Shown here: piece by piece, positions 49,347-56,341 of the stretch | Position numbering within the stretch: position 1 is the first letter of the stretch | Layout of the letters: each line of letters opens with the position of its first letter | DNA from: Micrococcus sp023147585 | GTDB taxonomy: Bacteria > Actinomycetota > Actinomycetes > Actinomycetales > Micrococcaceae | NCBI RefSeq assembly: GCF_044872765.1 | Contig: NZ_CP085253.1 | Location: 682,001-746,000, forward strand | DNA length: 64,000 bases | Reading direction: 5' to 3' | Position numbers and translations under genes: made by a program | Notes under the pieces: model-generated | The model's database searches: none | Seen by the model: the letters and a program-made list of their open reading frames with translations, nothing else | Told to the model about the DNA's origin: nothing

Positions 49347-50372
49347 TCATTGCGGTGTCCTCGTCGCCCTGATCTTCTCAACCGCACGCACTTTCGCGGA
49401 GGAGGCGCGGCGGTTCTCAGCGATTTCCCTGGAAGTGGGCTTCTCGGTGCCGCGGGTCAGCATGCGCACCACGGGCTCGTGCTCCTCCAGGACCACGGGG
49501 AACCCGGGCGGCGCGGTCGAGGTGGCCCAGGCGCTCAGGTGCCGCTTGGCGATCCGGTCCTCGAGCGAGTGGTAGCTCATCACGACGAGGCGGCCTCCCA
49601 CGGCGAGGGCGTCCAGGACGGCCGGCACGGCGGCGTCGAGGATGTCGAGCTCCTCGTTCACCGCGATCCGCAGGGCCTGGAAGGTGCGCTTGGCCGGGTG
49701 GCCGCCCTTGGCGCCGGCGGAGACGGGCACGACATCCCGGATGACGTCCACGAGGCGGCCCGTGGTCTCGATGGGGGCCTCGTCACGGGCGCGCACGATC
49801 GCCGCGGCGATCGGCCCGGCGAACCGCTCCTCGCCGTCGCGTCGGATGATGCGACGCAGCTCGTCCTCGTCCAGGTCCGCCACCAGCGTCGCGGCCGAGC
49901 GCTCTGCGGTGGTGTCCATGCGCATGTCGAGCGGCGCGTCGTAGGAGTACGCGAAGCCCCGCTCCCGGTCGTCCAGCTGGTAGGAGGAGACGCCGAGGTC
50001 GTAGAGGGCCGCGTCCACGCGCCTCACGCCGGCGGCATCCATGGCCTCGGGCACCTCGTCGTAGGTGCCGTGGTGGGGGACGAGGCGCTCTGCGAGCTCC
50101 CCGAGGCGCTCCTGCGCCATGCGCAGGGCGTGGGGGTCGCGGTCGATCCCGATCACGCGCAGCGTGGGAAAACGGCGGAGCAGGGCCTGCGTGTGCCCGC
50201 CCATGCCCAGCGTGCCGTCGATCGCGACGGGGACGCGCCCGGCGCCGACGGCGGCCTGGACGGCGGGGGCGAGCAGGTCGACCACACGGTCGCGCATGAC
50301 GGGGACGTGGCGGTCCTCGGGGCGGGGGGCGGAATCCGCGGAGCGGTCCGAGAGGGGGGCGTCGGCGTCCAT
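49347..50372 (-). CDS. rsmH: 16S rRNA (cytosine-1402-N4) methyltransferase
   Basis: SAM-dependent methylase acting at the ribosomal P-site base C1402. ATG 50372 gives 341 aa and follows GGAGCAGGAGG; the frame extends 14 codons further upstream without a ribosome site. Motifs are HVPVMRDRVVDLL, the SAM loop AIDGTLGMGGHTQALL, ALYDLGVSSYQLD and RTFQALRIAVNEEL, then VMSYHSLEDRIAKR. It is the second gene of the dcw operon, 158 bases after mraZ. Confidence 0.96.
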   Translation of the reverse strand: MDADAPLSDRSADSAPRPEDRHVPVMRDRVVDLLAPAVQAAVGAGRVPVAIDGTLGMGGHTQALLRRFPTLRVIGIDRDPHALRMAQERLGELAERLVPHHGTYDEVPEAMDAAGVRRVDAALYDLGVSSYQLDDRERGFAYSYDAPLDMRMDTTAERSAATLVADLDEDELRRIIRRDGEERFAGPIAAAIVRARDEAPIETTGRLVDVIRDVVPVSAGAKGGHPAKRTFQALRIAVNEELDILDAAVPAVLDALAVGGRLVVMSYHSLEDRIAKRHLSAWATSTAPPGFPVVLEEHEPVVRMLTRGTEKPTSREIAENRRASSAKVRAVEKIRATRTPQ

Positions 50373-50530
50373 GGGCGACCTCCTGCTCCTGCTCTCATCC
50401 ATCGGGTGGGACATGGTCCCTCGGGCGGGATCCCCATCCGTCCGTCGCCGTGCCTGGCCCAGGGGAAGGCGGGTCAGGTGCGGCGACGTCGGGTGGAGGT
50501 CTCACGCGGGGGAAGTCGGTGAGTCGGTGG

Positions 50531-50962
50531 TCAGAACACGCCGGGGAGGACGTCCTCGTCGGTCTCGGAGAACGCGGCCTCCTGCTCCGCCAGGTACTCG
50601 TTCCAGGACGCGGTGTCCCAGATCTCGACCCGGGTCCCCGCGCCGATCACGGTCACGTCCCGGTCCAGCCCCGCGTACTGGCGCAGCGGAGCGGGCACGG
50701 TCACGCGGCCCTGCTTGTCCGGGACCTCGTCCGACGCTCCCGAGAGGAAGACGCGGATGTAGTCACGGGCTTGGCGGGAGGACAGCGGAGCCGCCCTCAT
50801 CTGCTCGTGGACCCTCTCGAACTCACGGGCGCTGAAGACGTAGAGGCACCGCTCCTGCCCGCGCGTCAGGACGAGTCCCTCGGACAGCTCCTCACGGAAC
50901 TTCGCGGGGAGGATCAGCCGGAACTTCTCGTCGAGCCGGGGGGTGTAGGTCCCGAGGAACAT
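50531..50962 (-). CDS. mraZ: Transcriptional regulator MraZ
   Basis: DNA-binding protein that represses its own dcw operon by binding direct repeats near the promoter. ATG 50962 gives 143 aa, the standard length, with GGGGGG upstream; the longer frame is not supported. Two SpoVT/AbrB-type halves are visible: residues 1-60 (FLGTYTPRLDEKFRLILPAK) and 75-130 (DKQGRVTVPAPLRQYAGLDR). The first gene of the dcw cluster. Repeats of the expected type lie 70-100 bases upstream. Confidence 0.95.
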   Translation of the reverse strand: MFLGTYTPRLDEKFRLILPAKFREELSEGLVLTRGQERCLYVFSAREFERVHEQMRAAPLSSRQARDYIRVFLSGASDEVPDKQGRVTVPAPLRQYAGLDRDVTVIGAGTRVEIWDTASWNEYLAEQEAAFSETDEDVLPGVF

Positions 50963-51028
50963 GGCACCCCCCTGACTCGCCGAGTGGTCCCTCCCGACCA
51001 GAGTCGGGACCACTGCTCTCTCCTGTGC

Positions 51029-51060
51029 TCCACTTTACCCCACTTTCCCCCACCGACAAC
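51029..51060 (-). promoter_or_regulatory. mraZ/dcw promoter overlapped by an MraZ-type operator
   Basis: On the minus strand the -35 is TTGTCG (51055-51060) and the -10 is TAAAGT (51033-51038), with 16 bases between. Three GTGG-type repeats spaced exactly 10 bases (GTGGGGGAAA, GTGGGGTAAA, GTGGAG) run through the spacer and -10. This matches the known layout of MraZ operators (TGGGN repeats at 10-bp spacing) and implies autorepression of the whole cluster. Confidence 0.72.
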
Positions 51061-51205
51061 CCCCTCCTCCCACCGCGTCGGCGCGGCGTTTCCCGTCGGC
51101 CCGATGACGCCGCTCACCTCCGCGGAATCCCGCGGTCGTCGGCGGGTGGGGGGCGGTGGAGAGCCGCCCACTCCGGGACACGCCGATGAGCCCCAGGACG
51201 CCGCC

Positions 51206-51234
51206 GGCCCCGATCCCGGGGCGGGATCGGGGCC
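51206..51234. terminator. 12-bp perfect hairpin upstream of the dcw operon
   Basis: Arms 51206-51217 and 51223-51234 with a GGGGC loop. It could insulate the dcw promoter from DUF3040 transcription as a second terminator. Confidence 0.6.
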
Positions 51235-51327
51235 GATGGAGGGCCGAGGAGGCGGTGGAGGAGGAAAGTGGAGGGGTCTGGTGGAGGAGAGTGGGGACGG
51301 GGCGGCGCGAGGACGGACCGGATCTCC

Positions 51328-51356
51328 CGCACCGGCGGGCTCAGCGCGCCGGTGCG
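51328..51356. terminator. Terminator hairpin after the DUF3040 gene
   Basis: 10-bp perfect arms 51328-51337 and 51347-51356 with a 9-base loop, one base beyond the stop codon on the minus strand. Confidence 0.65.
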
Positions 51357-51357
51357 G

Positions 51358-51732
51358 TCACGGCTCGCGGCGCCGGCGCTCGTCCCAGCGCTGCTCGAGG
51401 CGGGACATGAACTCGCCCCGCCCGGCGTCCGGGGTCGGACGCCCGGAGCGCCCGGGGCGGGCGGCCTGGGCCGGCCTCCGTGCCGTGAGCACCAGGATCC
51501 CGGCGCCCAGCAGGAGCGTTCCCAGCACGCCGACGAGGAGGAGGTGGGTGGACACGCCCGCCAGGATGACGAGCAGGCCGACGACGCCGAGCACCGCCCC
51601 CAGCACGATGCGACGCACCGGGAGGGCGGGTCGCGACGTCTCCGCGAGCTGGGTGGCGAGGCGTGGGTCCTCGTCGTTGAGCTGGCGCTCCAGCTGGTCC
51701 AGCATGCGCTGTTCGTGCTCCGAGAGAGGCAC
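51358..51732 (-). CDS. DUF3040 domain-containing membrane protein
   Basis: A 124-aa protein of the actinobacterial DUF3040 family (like Rv2169c), function unknown. The family opening PLSEHEQRMLDQLERQL is at the very N-terminus, which fixes the GTG start at 51732; AAGGAG lies 8 bases upstream. Two membrane helices sit at about 44-62 and 64-84 (LLLVGVLGTLLLGAGILVL). A basic tail follows. DUF3040 genes are typically found just upstream of the dcw cluster, as here. A -10-like TATCCT on the minus strand lies at 51805-51810. Confidence 0.88.
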   Translation of the reverse strand: MPLSEHEQRMLDQLERQLNDEDPRLATQLAETSRPALPVRRIVLGAVLGVVGLLVILAGVSTHLLLVGVLGTLLLGAGILVLTARRPAQAARPGRSGRPTPDAGRGEFMSRLEQRWDERRRREP

Positions 51733-51814
51733 TCCCGCTCCTTCGATCACAGGCGTCGTCCGTGAGGCCGCGGACGCGGGCGCACGGGGGCGCCGGGTCA
51801 GACCAGGATAGTGC

Positions 51815-53086
51815 TCACCGGACGGGCGTGCCAGGAGCCCCGCGCGAGTCCGGCCGCGGGGCCGGCAGCAGCGACGCCGGACGGACGGCCGCCCCCGGGA
51901 AGCGCCGGGCGACGGCGTCGGCGGCGGTCTCGGCCTCCGTCCAGGCCGACGACGAGGCCGCCGGCTCCTCACCCTCGGCGGGGAAGAGCGCGTCCTGCTC
52001 GAGGACGGGCTCCCCCGCTGCCGTCAGGCGCTCGGCCCGCAGTCCCACGAGACGGACGGGGTGACGGCGTTCTGCCAGCAGCTCGTCGGCCAGCCGCCGG
52101 CCCGCGGCCACGAGGTCGTGGGCGGCCGCGCTCGGCCTCGGCAGCCGTGCGGTGCGGGCGCGCACCAGGCCGCGAGGGTCCTTCAGGCGCACCGTCACCC
52201 CCGCGGCCTCCACGCCGTCGGCGCGCAGCCGCGCCGCGACCCGGTGGCCGAGACGCAGCAGCTCGAGGGCCACCGCCTCCCCGTCGGTGGGGTCGACGTC
52301 GAAGGTGTGGTCGGCGCCCACCGTGCGCGCCGCCGCGCGCGGGGCCACCGGGCGGGGATCACGGCCGCGGGCGAGCTCGGACCAGGCCGCGCCGGCGGCG
52401 CCGAACCACCCGCGCAGCCGCTCGGGGTCGGTCCGCGCGAGGTCGCCGATCGTGGCGATCCCCCGGGTCTCGAGCCGTCCCGCCATCACCGGGCCCACGC
52501 CCCACAGGTGCCCCACGGGCCGGGGGTGGAGGAAGGCGAGGGTGCGCTCGGGCGGGACGATCAGCAGCCCGTCCGGCTTCGCGGCGGTGGAGGCCATCTT
52601 CGCCACGAACTTCACGGCGGCCCCGCCCACCGTGCAGGGCAGGCCCAGCTCGTCCGCGACCCGACGGCGGATGAGCCGGGCGATGCGCTCGGGCGGTCCC
52701 AGCCGCCGTCGGGCGCCGGCCACGTCCAGGAACGCCTCGTCCACGCTGAGCTGCTCCATCACCGGGGTGACGCTCCCCAGCAGCGCCATGACCTCCGCCG
52801 AGACCGCACGGTAGACGTCCTGCCGCGGGGCCACCACCGCGAGCGGGGGGCACAGCGCCTTGGCGTGGGCGAGCGGCATGGCGGAGCGGACGCCGTACGC
52901 GCGCGCCTCGTACGAGGCGGAGAGGACGACGGAGCGCCCGATCGGGGACGCGACGGCCGCGGGCAGGCCCCGGAGCCCGGGCCGCTCCCGCACCTCCACG
53001 GACAGGAAGAAGGCGTCCATGTCCACGTGCAGGATCGAGGCCTCCCGCACGGGTGCGGCGGCGGCATCGGACGGGCGTGCGGGCAT
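51815..53086 (-). CDS. dinB: DNA polymerase IV (Y-family translesion polymerase)
   Basis: Error-prone polymerase that bypasses damaged template bases. It is 423 aa. The palm begins ILHVDMDAFFLSVEVRERP (first catalytic Asp). The steric-gate and finger region has ASYEARAYGVRSAMP, and the catalytic pair is in EQLSVDEAFLDVAG. The helix-hairpin-helix region is GVGPVMAGRLETRGIATIGD, and the little-finger domain follows. The C-terminal segment (VLEQDALF) carries a plausible beta-clamp motif QDALF. The ATG has a leaderless-type -10 box 6 bases upstream. It diverges from the polyprenyl synthase gene. Confidence 0.94.
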   Translation of the reverse strand: MPARPSDAAAAPVREASILHVDMDAFFLSVEVRERPGLRGLPAAVASPIGRSVVLSASYEARAYGVRSAMPLAHAKALCPPLAVVAPRQDVYRAVSAEVMALLGSVTPVMEQLSVDEAFLDVAGARRRLGPPERIARLIRRRVADELGLPCTVGGAAVKFVAKMASTAAKPDGLLIVPPERTLAFLHPRPVGHLWGVGPVMAGRLETRGIATIGDLARTDPERLRGWFGAAGAAWSELARGRDPRPVAPRAAARTVGADHTFDVDPTDGEAVALELLRLGHRVAARLRADGVEAAGVTVRLKDPRGLVRARTARLPRPSAAAHDLVAAGRRLADELLAERRHPVRLVGLRAERLTAAGEPVLEQDALFPAEGEEPAASSSAWTEAETAADAVARRFPGAAVRPASLLPAPRPDSRGAPGTPVR

Positions 53087-53092
53087 GGGTCG

Positions 53093-53116
53093 AGCCTAGT
53101 GACCGGCGGCTAGGGT
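53093..53116. promoter_or_regulatory. Back-to-back leaderless -10 boxes for dinB and the polyprenyl synthase gene
   Basis: Minus-strand TAGGCT (53093-53098) is 6 bases from the dinB ATG. Plus-strand TAGGGT (53111-53116) is 6 bases from the synthase ATG at 53123. Start codons are 36 bases apart and no LexA-type SOS box is evident between them. Confidence 0.6.
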
Positions 53117-53122
53117 GTGGGC

Positions 53123-54244
53123 ATGCCCGACGCCGCGACCCTGAGCCCCTCCCCCGCCGACGCGCCCTCGCCGGACACCCACCGCGCCGCCGTCGCGGCC
53201 CGGCTCGAGGAGATCCTGGACCGACGGCGGGACGACGCGCGGGCGATCCACCCCGGGGCCGTGCCGGTGGTGGACGCCATCGCCCGGCTCACCTCGGGCG
53301 GCAAGCGCCTGCGCGCCGTGCTGTGCTGGCTGGGCTGGCGCGCCGCCGGCGCGGACCCGGCTGACCCGCGCATCGTGACGGCAGGGGCCGCCTTCGAGCT
53401 CTTCCAGGCGGCGGCGCTCATCCACGACGACATCCTGGACCGCTCGGACACGCGCCGCGGCATGCCCAGCGTGCACCGGCACTTCGAGGCGACGCACCGC
53501 GCGGCGGGATGGCGTCACGAGGCGGAGCACTTCGGCGTCTCCGCGGCCATCCTGGCCGGCGACGTGTGCCTGGCCCTGAGCGACGAGGCGTTCGCCGAGG
53601 CGATCGCCGGCTCGCCGCGGGCGGGCCGGGCTCGTGCGGAGATGGAGCGGATGCGCTTCGAGGTGATGGCCGGCCAGTACCTGGACGTCCTCGCGGAGAT
53701 GACGCCCCCGGACCCGGATCCCGCCGAGGCCGTGCGTTCCGCGGCCACCGTCGTGGAGTTCAAGTCGGCCCGCTACTCGGCCGTGCACCCCCTCGCCCTG
53801 GGCGCACTGCTCGCCGGGGCCGAGGACGCCCTCCTGGAGGCGTTCGCGGCGGTCTCGCTGCCGTTCGGCCTGGCCTTCCAGTATCACGACGACCTGCTGG
53901 GCGTCTTCGGCGACCCTGCCCTCACGGGCAAGCCGAGTGGAGACGACCTGCGGGAGGGCAAGCGGACGGTCCTGATCGCGCGGGCCGCGGCGCTCCTCGA
54001 CCCCGCCGAGGCGGAGGCCCTGGACGCCGACCTGGGCGACGCCGACCTCGCGGACGACCGGGTGGCCCACTGGCAGCGCCGCCTGGAGGAGTGCGGCGCG
54101 CGCGCCGCGGTGGCGGCCGACGTCGACCGGCTCTCCGCCGAGGCGACCGCGGGGGTCGCCGCCTGGGAGGGGCTGGGCGTGGAGGACGCGGTCTGCTCTG
54201 CGGTGAGCGGGCTGATCGACGCGTTCACCCGCCGCTCCGCCTGA
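53123..54244 (+). CDS. Polyprenyl diphosphate synthase (IdsA-like)
   Basis: Trans-isoprenyl diphosphate synthase that condenses isopentenyl diphosphate with allylic diphosphates. It is 373 aa. The first aspartate-rich motif is DDILDRSDTRRG starting at Asp102. The second is the actinobacterial variant DDLLGVFGD at Asp256-257. GGKRLRAVLCWLGWRAAG precedes the first motif. The residues just before the first motif (FQAAALIH) are small, which favours a geranylgeranyl or longer product, but chain length cannot be fixed. Possible uses are menaquinone, carotenoid or polyprenyl carriers. It is the positional counterpart of Rv2173. Confidence 0.92.
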   Translation: MPDAATLSPSPADAPSPDTHRAAVAARLEEILDRRRDDARAIHPGAVPVVDAIARLTSGGKRLRAVLCWLGWRAAGADPADPRIVTAGAAFELFQAAALIHDDILDRSDTRRGMPSVHRHFEATHRAAGWRHEAEHFGVSAAILAGDVCLALSDEAFAEAIAGSPRAGRARAEMERMRFEVMAGQYLDVLAEMTPPDPDPAEAVRSAATVVEFKSARYSAVHPLALGALLAGAEDALLEAFAAVSLPFGLAFQYHDDLLGVFGDPALTGKPSGDDLREGKRTVLIARAAALLDPAEAEALDADLGDADLADDRVAHWQRRLEECGARAAVAADVDRLSAEATAGVAAWEGLGVEDAVCSAVSGLIDAFTRRSA

Positions 54245-54288
54245 GGTGGGGCGCGCGCGGCACCACGGGAGGGCTCACCCGGCCGACG

Positions 54289-54687
54289 TCACCAGGCGAG
54301 TGCCTGCGCGCGCCGCCGCACCTCGGTCTTGTGTCCGCCGCGCAGCGCGTCGATCGGGCGGCCAGGGAGGGACTCGTCCGGTGTGAAGAGCCAGCGCAGG
54401 GCCTCGGCGTCGCTGTACCCGGCGTCCTGCAGGAGCACGAGCGTGCCGCGCAGGGAGTCGAGGATCCCCTCCTCGTCGAGGAAGAGCGCCGGGACGGCGC
54501 GCACCGCGGGATCGGGACGACGGACGGCGATGAGGCGGCGGTCCTTCACGAGGGAGTGCACGCGCGTCACCACGACGTCGAGCCGCTCGGCGACGTCGGG
54601 CAGCGCGAGCCACTCGCCCACGAGGGCATCGAGCTCGGCGGGGATGGCGTCGGCGGGGACGCGGGAGTCTGAGGAAGGAATGGTCAC
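54289..54687 (-). CDS. Rv2175c-family DNA-binding regulator
   Basis: A 132-aa protein of the Rv2175c family. It has an N-terminal winged-helix domain (EWLALPDVAERLDVVVTRVH, then SLVKDRRLIAVRR) and a C-terminal Rv2175c domain (GTLVLLQDAGYSDAEALRWL). In M. tuberculosis the family member is a DNA-binding substrate of the kinase PknL, whose counterpart here lies 1.7 kb away. The N-terminus is Ser/Thr-rich (TIPSSDS) and could be the phosphorylation site. The GTG start has a -10 box 6 bases upstream. It diverges from the LysM gene. Confidence 0.87.
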   Translation of the reverse strand: MTIPSSDSRVPADAIPAELDALVGEWLALPDVAERLDVVVTRVHSLVKDRRLIAVRRPDPAVRAVPALFLDEEGILDSLRGTLVLLQDAGYSDAEALRWLFTPDESLPGRPIDALRGGHKTEVRRRAQALAW

Positions 54688-54693
54688 GCGTCA

Positions 54694-54699
54694 AGGGTA
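54694..54699 (-). promoter_or_regulatory. Leaderless-type -10 box for the Rv2175c-like gene
   Basis: Minus-strand TACCCT with a 6-base gap to the GTG at 54687. Confidence 0.5.
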
Positions 54700-54719
54700 C
54701 GCGCGGCCGCGGGACGCCT

Positions 54720-54956
54720 CCGGGCCCCCGTGACGGTGAATACAGGGTGAACTGCGAGTGACAATTGACGTCCGAGCTGCACAGAAATTCCTCAGCAATG
54801 GGGAATAGGAGATCAGATCACGTTCCGATAACATCGACGAGGTCGCACGGCACGACGGGGAGGGCTCACGCTCCCCCACTCCGCCCGACTGCTGGGGAAC
54901 CCCCGGCGCTTCCCCACCGCCATGTCCCGCATGACCCTGGATCCGAGGTCCTCACC
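54720..54956 (+). promoter_or_regulatory. Promoter and structured leader of the LysM transglycosylase gene
   Basis: The segment 54730-54840 is noticeably richer in A/T than anything nearby. It contains a direct repeat GATCACGTT-CC-GATAACATC (54816-54835), which overlaps a -10-like TAACAT (54829-54834). Downstream, two hairpins can form: GGGGAG/CTCCCC (54857-54876) and TGGGGAA/TTCCCCA (54893-54916). The predicted leader is about 115 bases. The repeat may be an operator for a response regulator such as MtrA, which is inference. Confidence 0.45.
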
Positions 54957-56297
54957 GTGCCCCTCTCCGCTCGCACCCCCGCCCGCCGCCGCCTGCGCTC
55001 CGCACTCGCCGGCGGAGCCGTCCCCCTGATGCTCCTGGCCGCCGTCCCGGCGCAGTCCCAGGCCGCTGAGACCACCTACACCGTGCGCCCCGGCGACGGC
55101 TGGTGGGTCATCTCGGAGCGCACCGGCGTCTCCATGTCCACCCTGTGGTCCCTCAACGGGATGAGCGCCTCCACGATGCTCCACCCCGGCATGGTCCTGA
55201 AGACCGGCGCGGCCGCCTCCACCCCGGCCCCCGCGCCGACCACCGGGTCCGGCACCTACACCGTGCGCCCCGGCGACGGCTGGTGGGTCATCTCGGAGCG
55301 CACCGGCGTCTCCATGTCCACCCTGTGGTCCCTCAACGGGATGAGCGCCTCCACGATGCTCCACCCCGGCATGGTCCTGAAGACCGGCGCGGCCGCCTCC
55401 ACCCCGGCCCCCGCGCCGACCACCGGGTCCGGCACCTACACCGTGCGCCCCGGCGACGGCTGGTGGGTCATCTCGGAGCGCACCGGCGTCTCCATGTCCA
55501 CCCTGTGGTCCCTCAACGGGATGAGCGCCTCCACGATGCTCCACCCCGGCATGGTCCTGAAGACCGGCGCGGCCGCCTCCGCCCCGGCCCCCGCGCCGAC
55601 CCCGACGCCCGCCCCCGCGCCGACCACCGGGTCCACCGTGCGCTACACCGTGGTCACCGGCGACACCCTGTGGGGCATCTCCCAGCGCTTCGAGGTCTCC
55701 ATCTCCCAGCTGCTCAGCCTGAACAGGATCACCGCGGAGTCCATCCTGCGGCCCGGCCAGGTGCTCGTGATCTCCAACGGCGCCGTGGCCCCGCAGCCCG
55801 TCTCGGACGTCCAGCCGATCGGCAACACCTTCCTGCACTACACGTACCCGCCGCACGTGACCGCCGCGGCCAACGAGAACTACCGCCTGCTCCAGTCCGT
55901 GCCGGTGCCCTCCCGCGAGCAGATGCAGCAGATCGTCCGCGAGACGGCCGCCAAGATGGGCGTCGACCCGCGCCTGGCCCTGGCCCACGCGTACACCGAG
56001 TCGCGCTTCAACCAGCGGGCGGTCTCCCCCGCCAACGCGATCGGCACGATGCAGGTCATCCCCGTGACGGGCGAGTTCGCGTCCCAGCTGGTGGGCCGGA
56101 AGCTGAACCTGCTGGACCCGTACGACAACGTGACGGCAGGCATCGCGTACATCAAGTACATCCAGGCCCGCACGCCCACCCTCGAGCTGGGGATCGGCGC
56201 CTACTACCAGGGCCTCGGCGGCGTGCTGCGCGACGGCCCCCGCCCGGACACCGTGGACTACATCGCCAAGGTGAAGGCCGCGATGGCCATGTTCTGA
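54957..56297 (+). CDS. Secreted LysM-repeat lytic transglycosylase
   Basis: Exported peptidoglycan-binding hydrolase, 446 aa from GTG 54957, where a signal peptide begins (basic RTPARRRLRS, hydrophobic AGGAVPLMLLAAVPAQSQA, cut near residue 36). Four LysM domains follow. Three are identical 60-residue units starting near 39, 99 and 159 (each with VRPGDGWWVISERTGVSMST), and a divergent fourth is at about 225-268 (VVTGDTLWGISQRFEVSISQ). The C-terminal domain at about 330-446 is an SLT/goose-lysozyme-like fold with catalytic Glu348 in AYTESRFNQRAVSP, then AIGTMQVIP and GIAYIKYIQ. It should cleave glycan strands outside the cell. The Shine-Dalgarno is weak (GAGG). Confidence 0.88.
   Translation: MPLSARTPARRRLRSALAGGAVPLMLLAAVPAQSQAAETTYTVRPGDGWWVISERTGVSMSTLWSLNGMSASTMLHPGMVLKTGAAASTPAPAPTTGSGTYTVRPGDGWWVISERTGVSMSTLWSLNGMSASTMLHPGMVLKTGAAASTPAPAPTTGSGTYTVRPGDGWWVISERTGVSMSTLWSLNGMSASTMLHPGMVLKTGAAASAPAPAPTPTPAPAPTTGSTVRYTVVTGDTLWGISQRFEVSISQLLSLNRITAESILRPGQVLVISNGAVAPQPVSDVQPIGNTFLHYTYPPHVTAAANENYRLLQSVPVPSREQMQQIVRETAAKMGVDPRLALAHAYTESRFNQRAVSPANAIGTMQVIPVTGEFASQLVGRKLNLLDPYDNVTAGIAYIKYIQARTPTLELGIGAYYQGLGGVLRDGPRPDTVDYIAKVKAAMAMF
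55073..55580 (+). repeat. Tandem 180-bp LysM-coding repeat, nearly three DNA-identical copies
   Basis: Copies at 55073-55252, 55253-55432 and 55433-55580. Bases 55073-55400 equal 55253-55580 without a single difference; the first mismatch is A to G at 55581. Each copy encodes one LysM domain plus a Pro/Ala/Thr linker. Identity at silent sites points to recent duplication or ongoing gene conversion. Confidence 0.95.
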
Positions 56298-56329
56298 GCG
56301 GCGCCCGCCGCGGGCGGGATCCGGTCCTC

Positions 56330-56335
56330 TAGGCT
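56330..56335 (+). promoter_or_regulatory. Leaderless-type -10 box for the PASTA kinase gene
   Basis: TAGGCT with a 6-base gap to ATG 56342, in the 44-bp gap after the LysM gene. Confidence 0.55.
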
Positions 56336-56341
56336 GGAGCG

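Larger units (their letters stand above)
50963..51357. other. Intergenic region between mraZ and the DUF3040 gene
   Basis: A 395-bp non-coding stretch. It holds the mraZ leader (about 70 bases), the MraZ operator/promoter at 51029-51060 and two hairpins at 51206-51234 and 51328-51356. A run of plus-strand GTGGAGG-like repeats lies at 51255-51297. No convincing small gene is present. Confidence 0.6.

Noticed and set aside
54840..54956. c-di-AMP (ydaO) riboswitch upstream of the LysM gene
   Set aside because: Such riboswitches often precede wall hydrolases in actinobacteria and GGGGGAACC-like text is present. However, the conserved CAGCTAACC-type 3' element and the expected order of stems are missing.
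55073..55580. CRISPR-like tandem repeat
   Set aside because: The repeats are in-frame LysM coding units without spacers.
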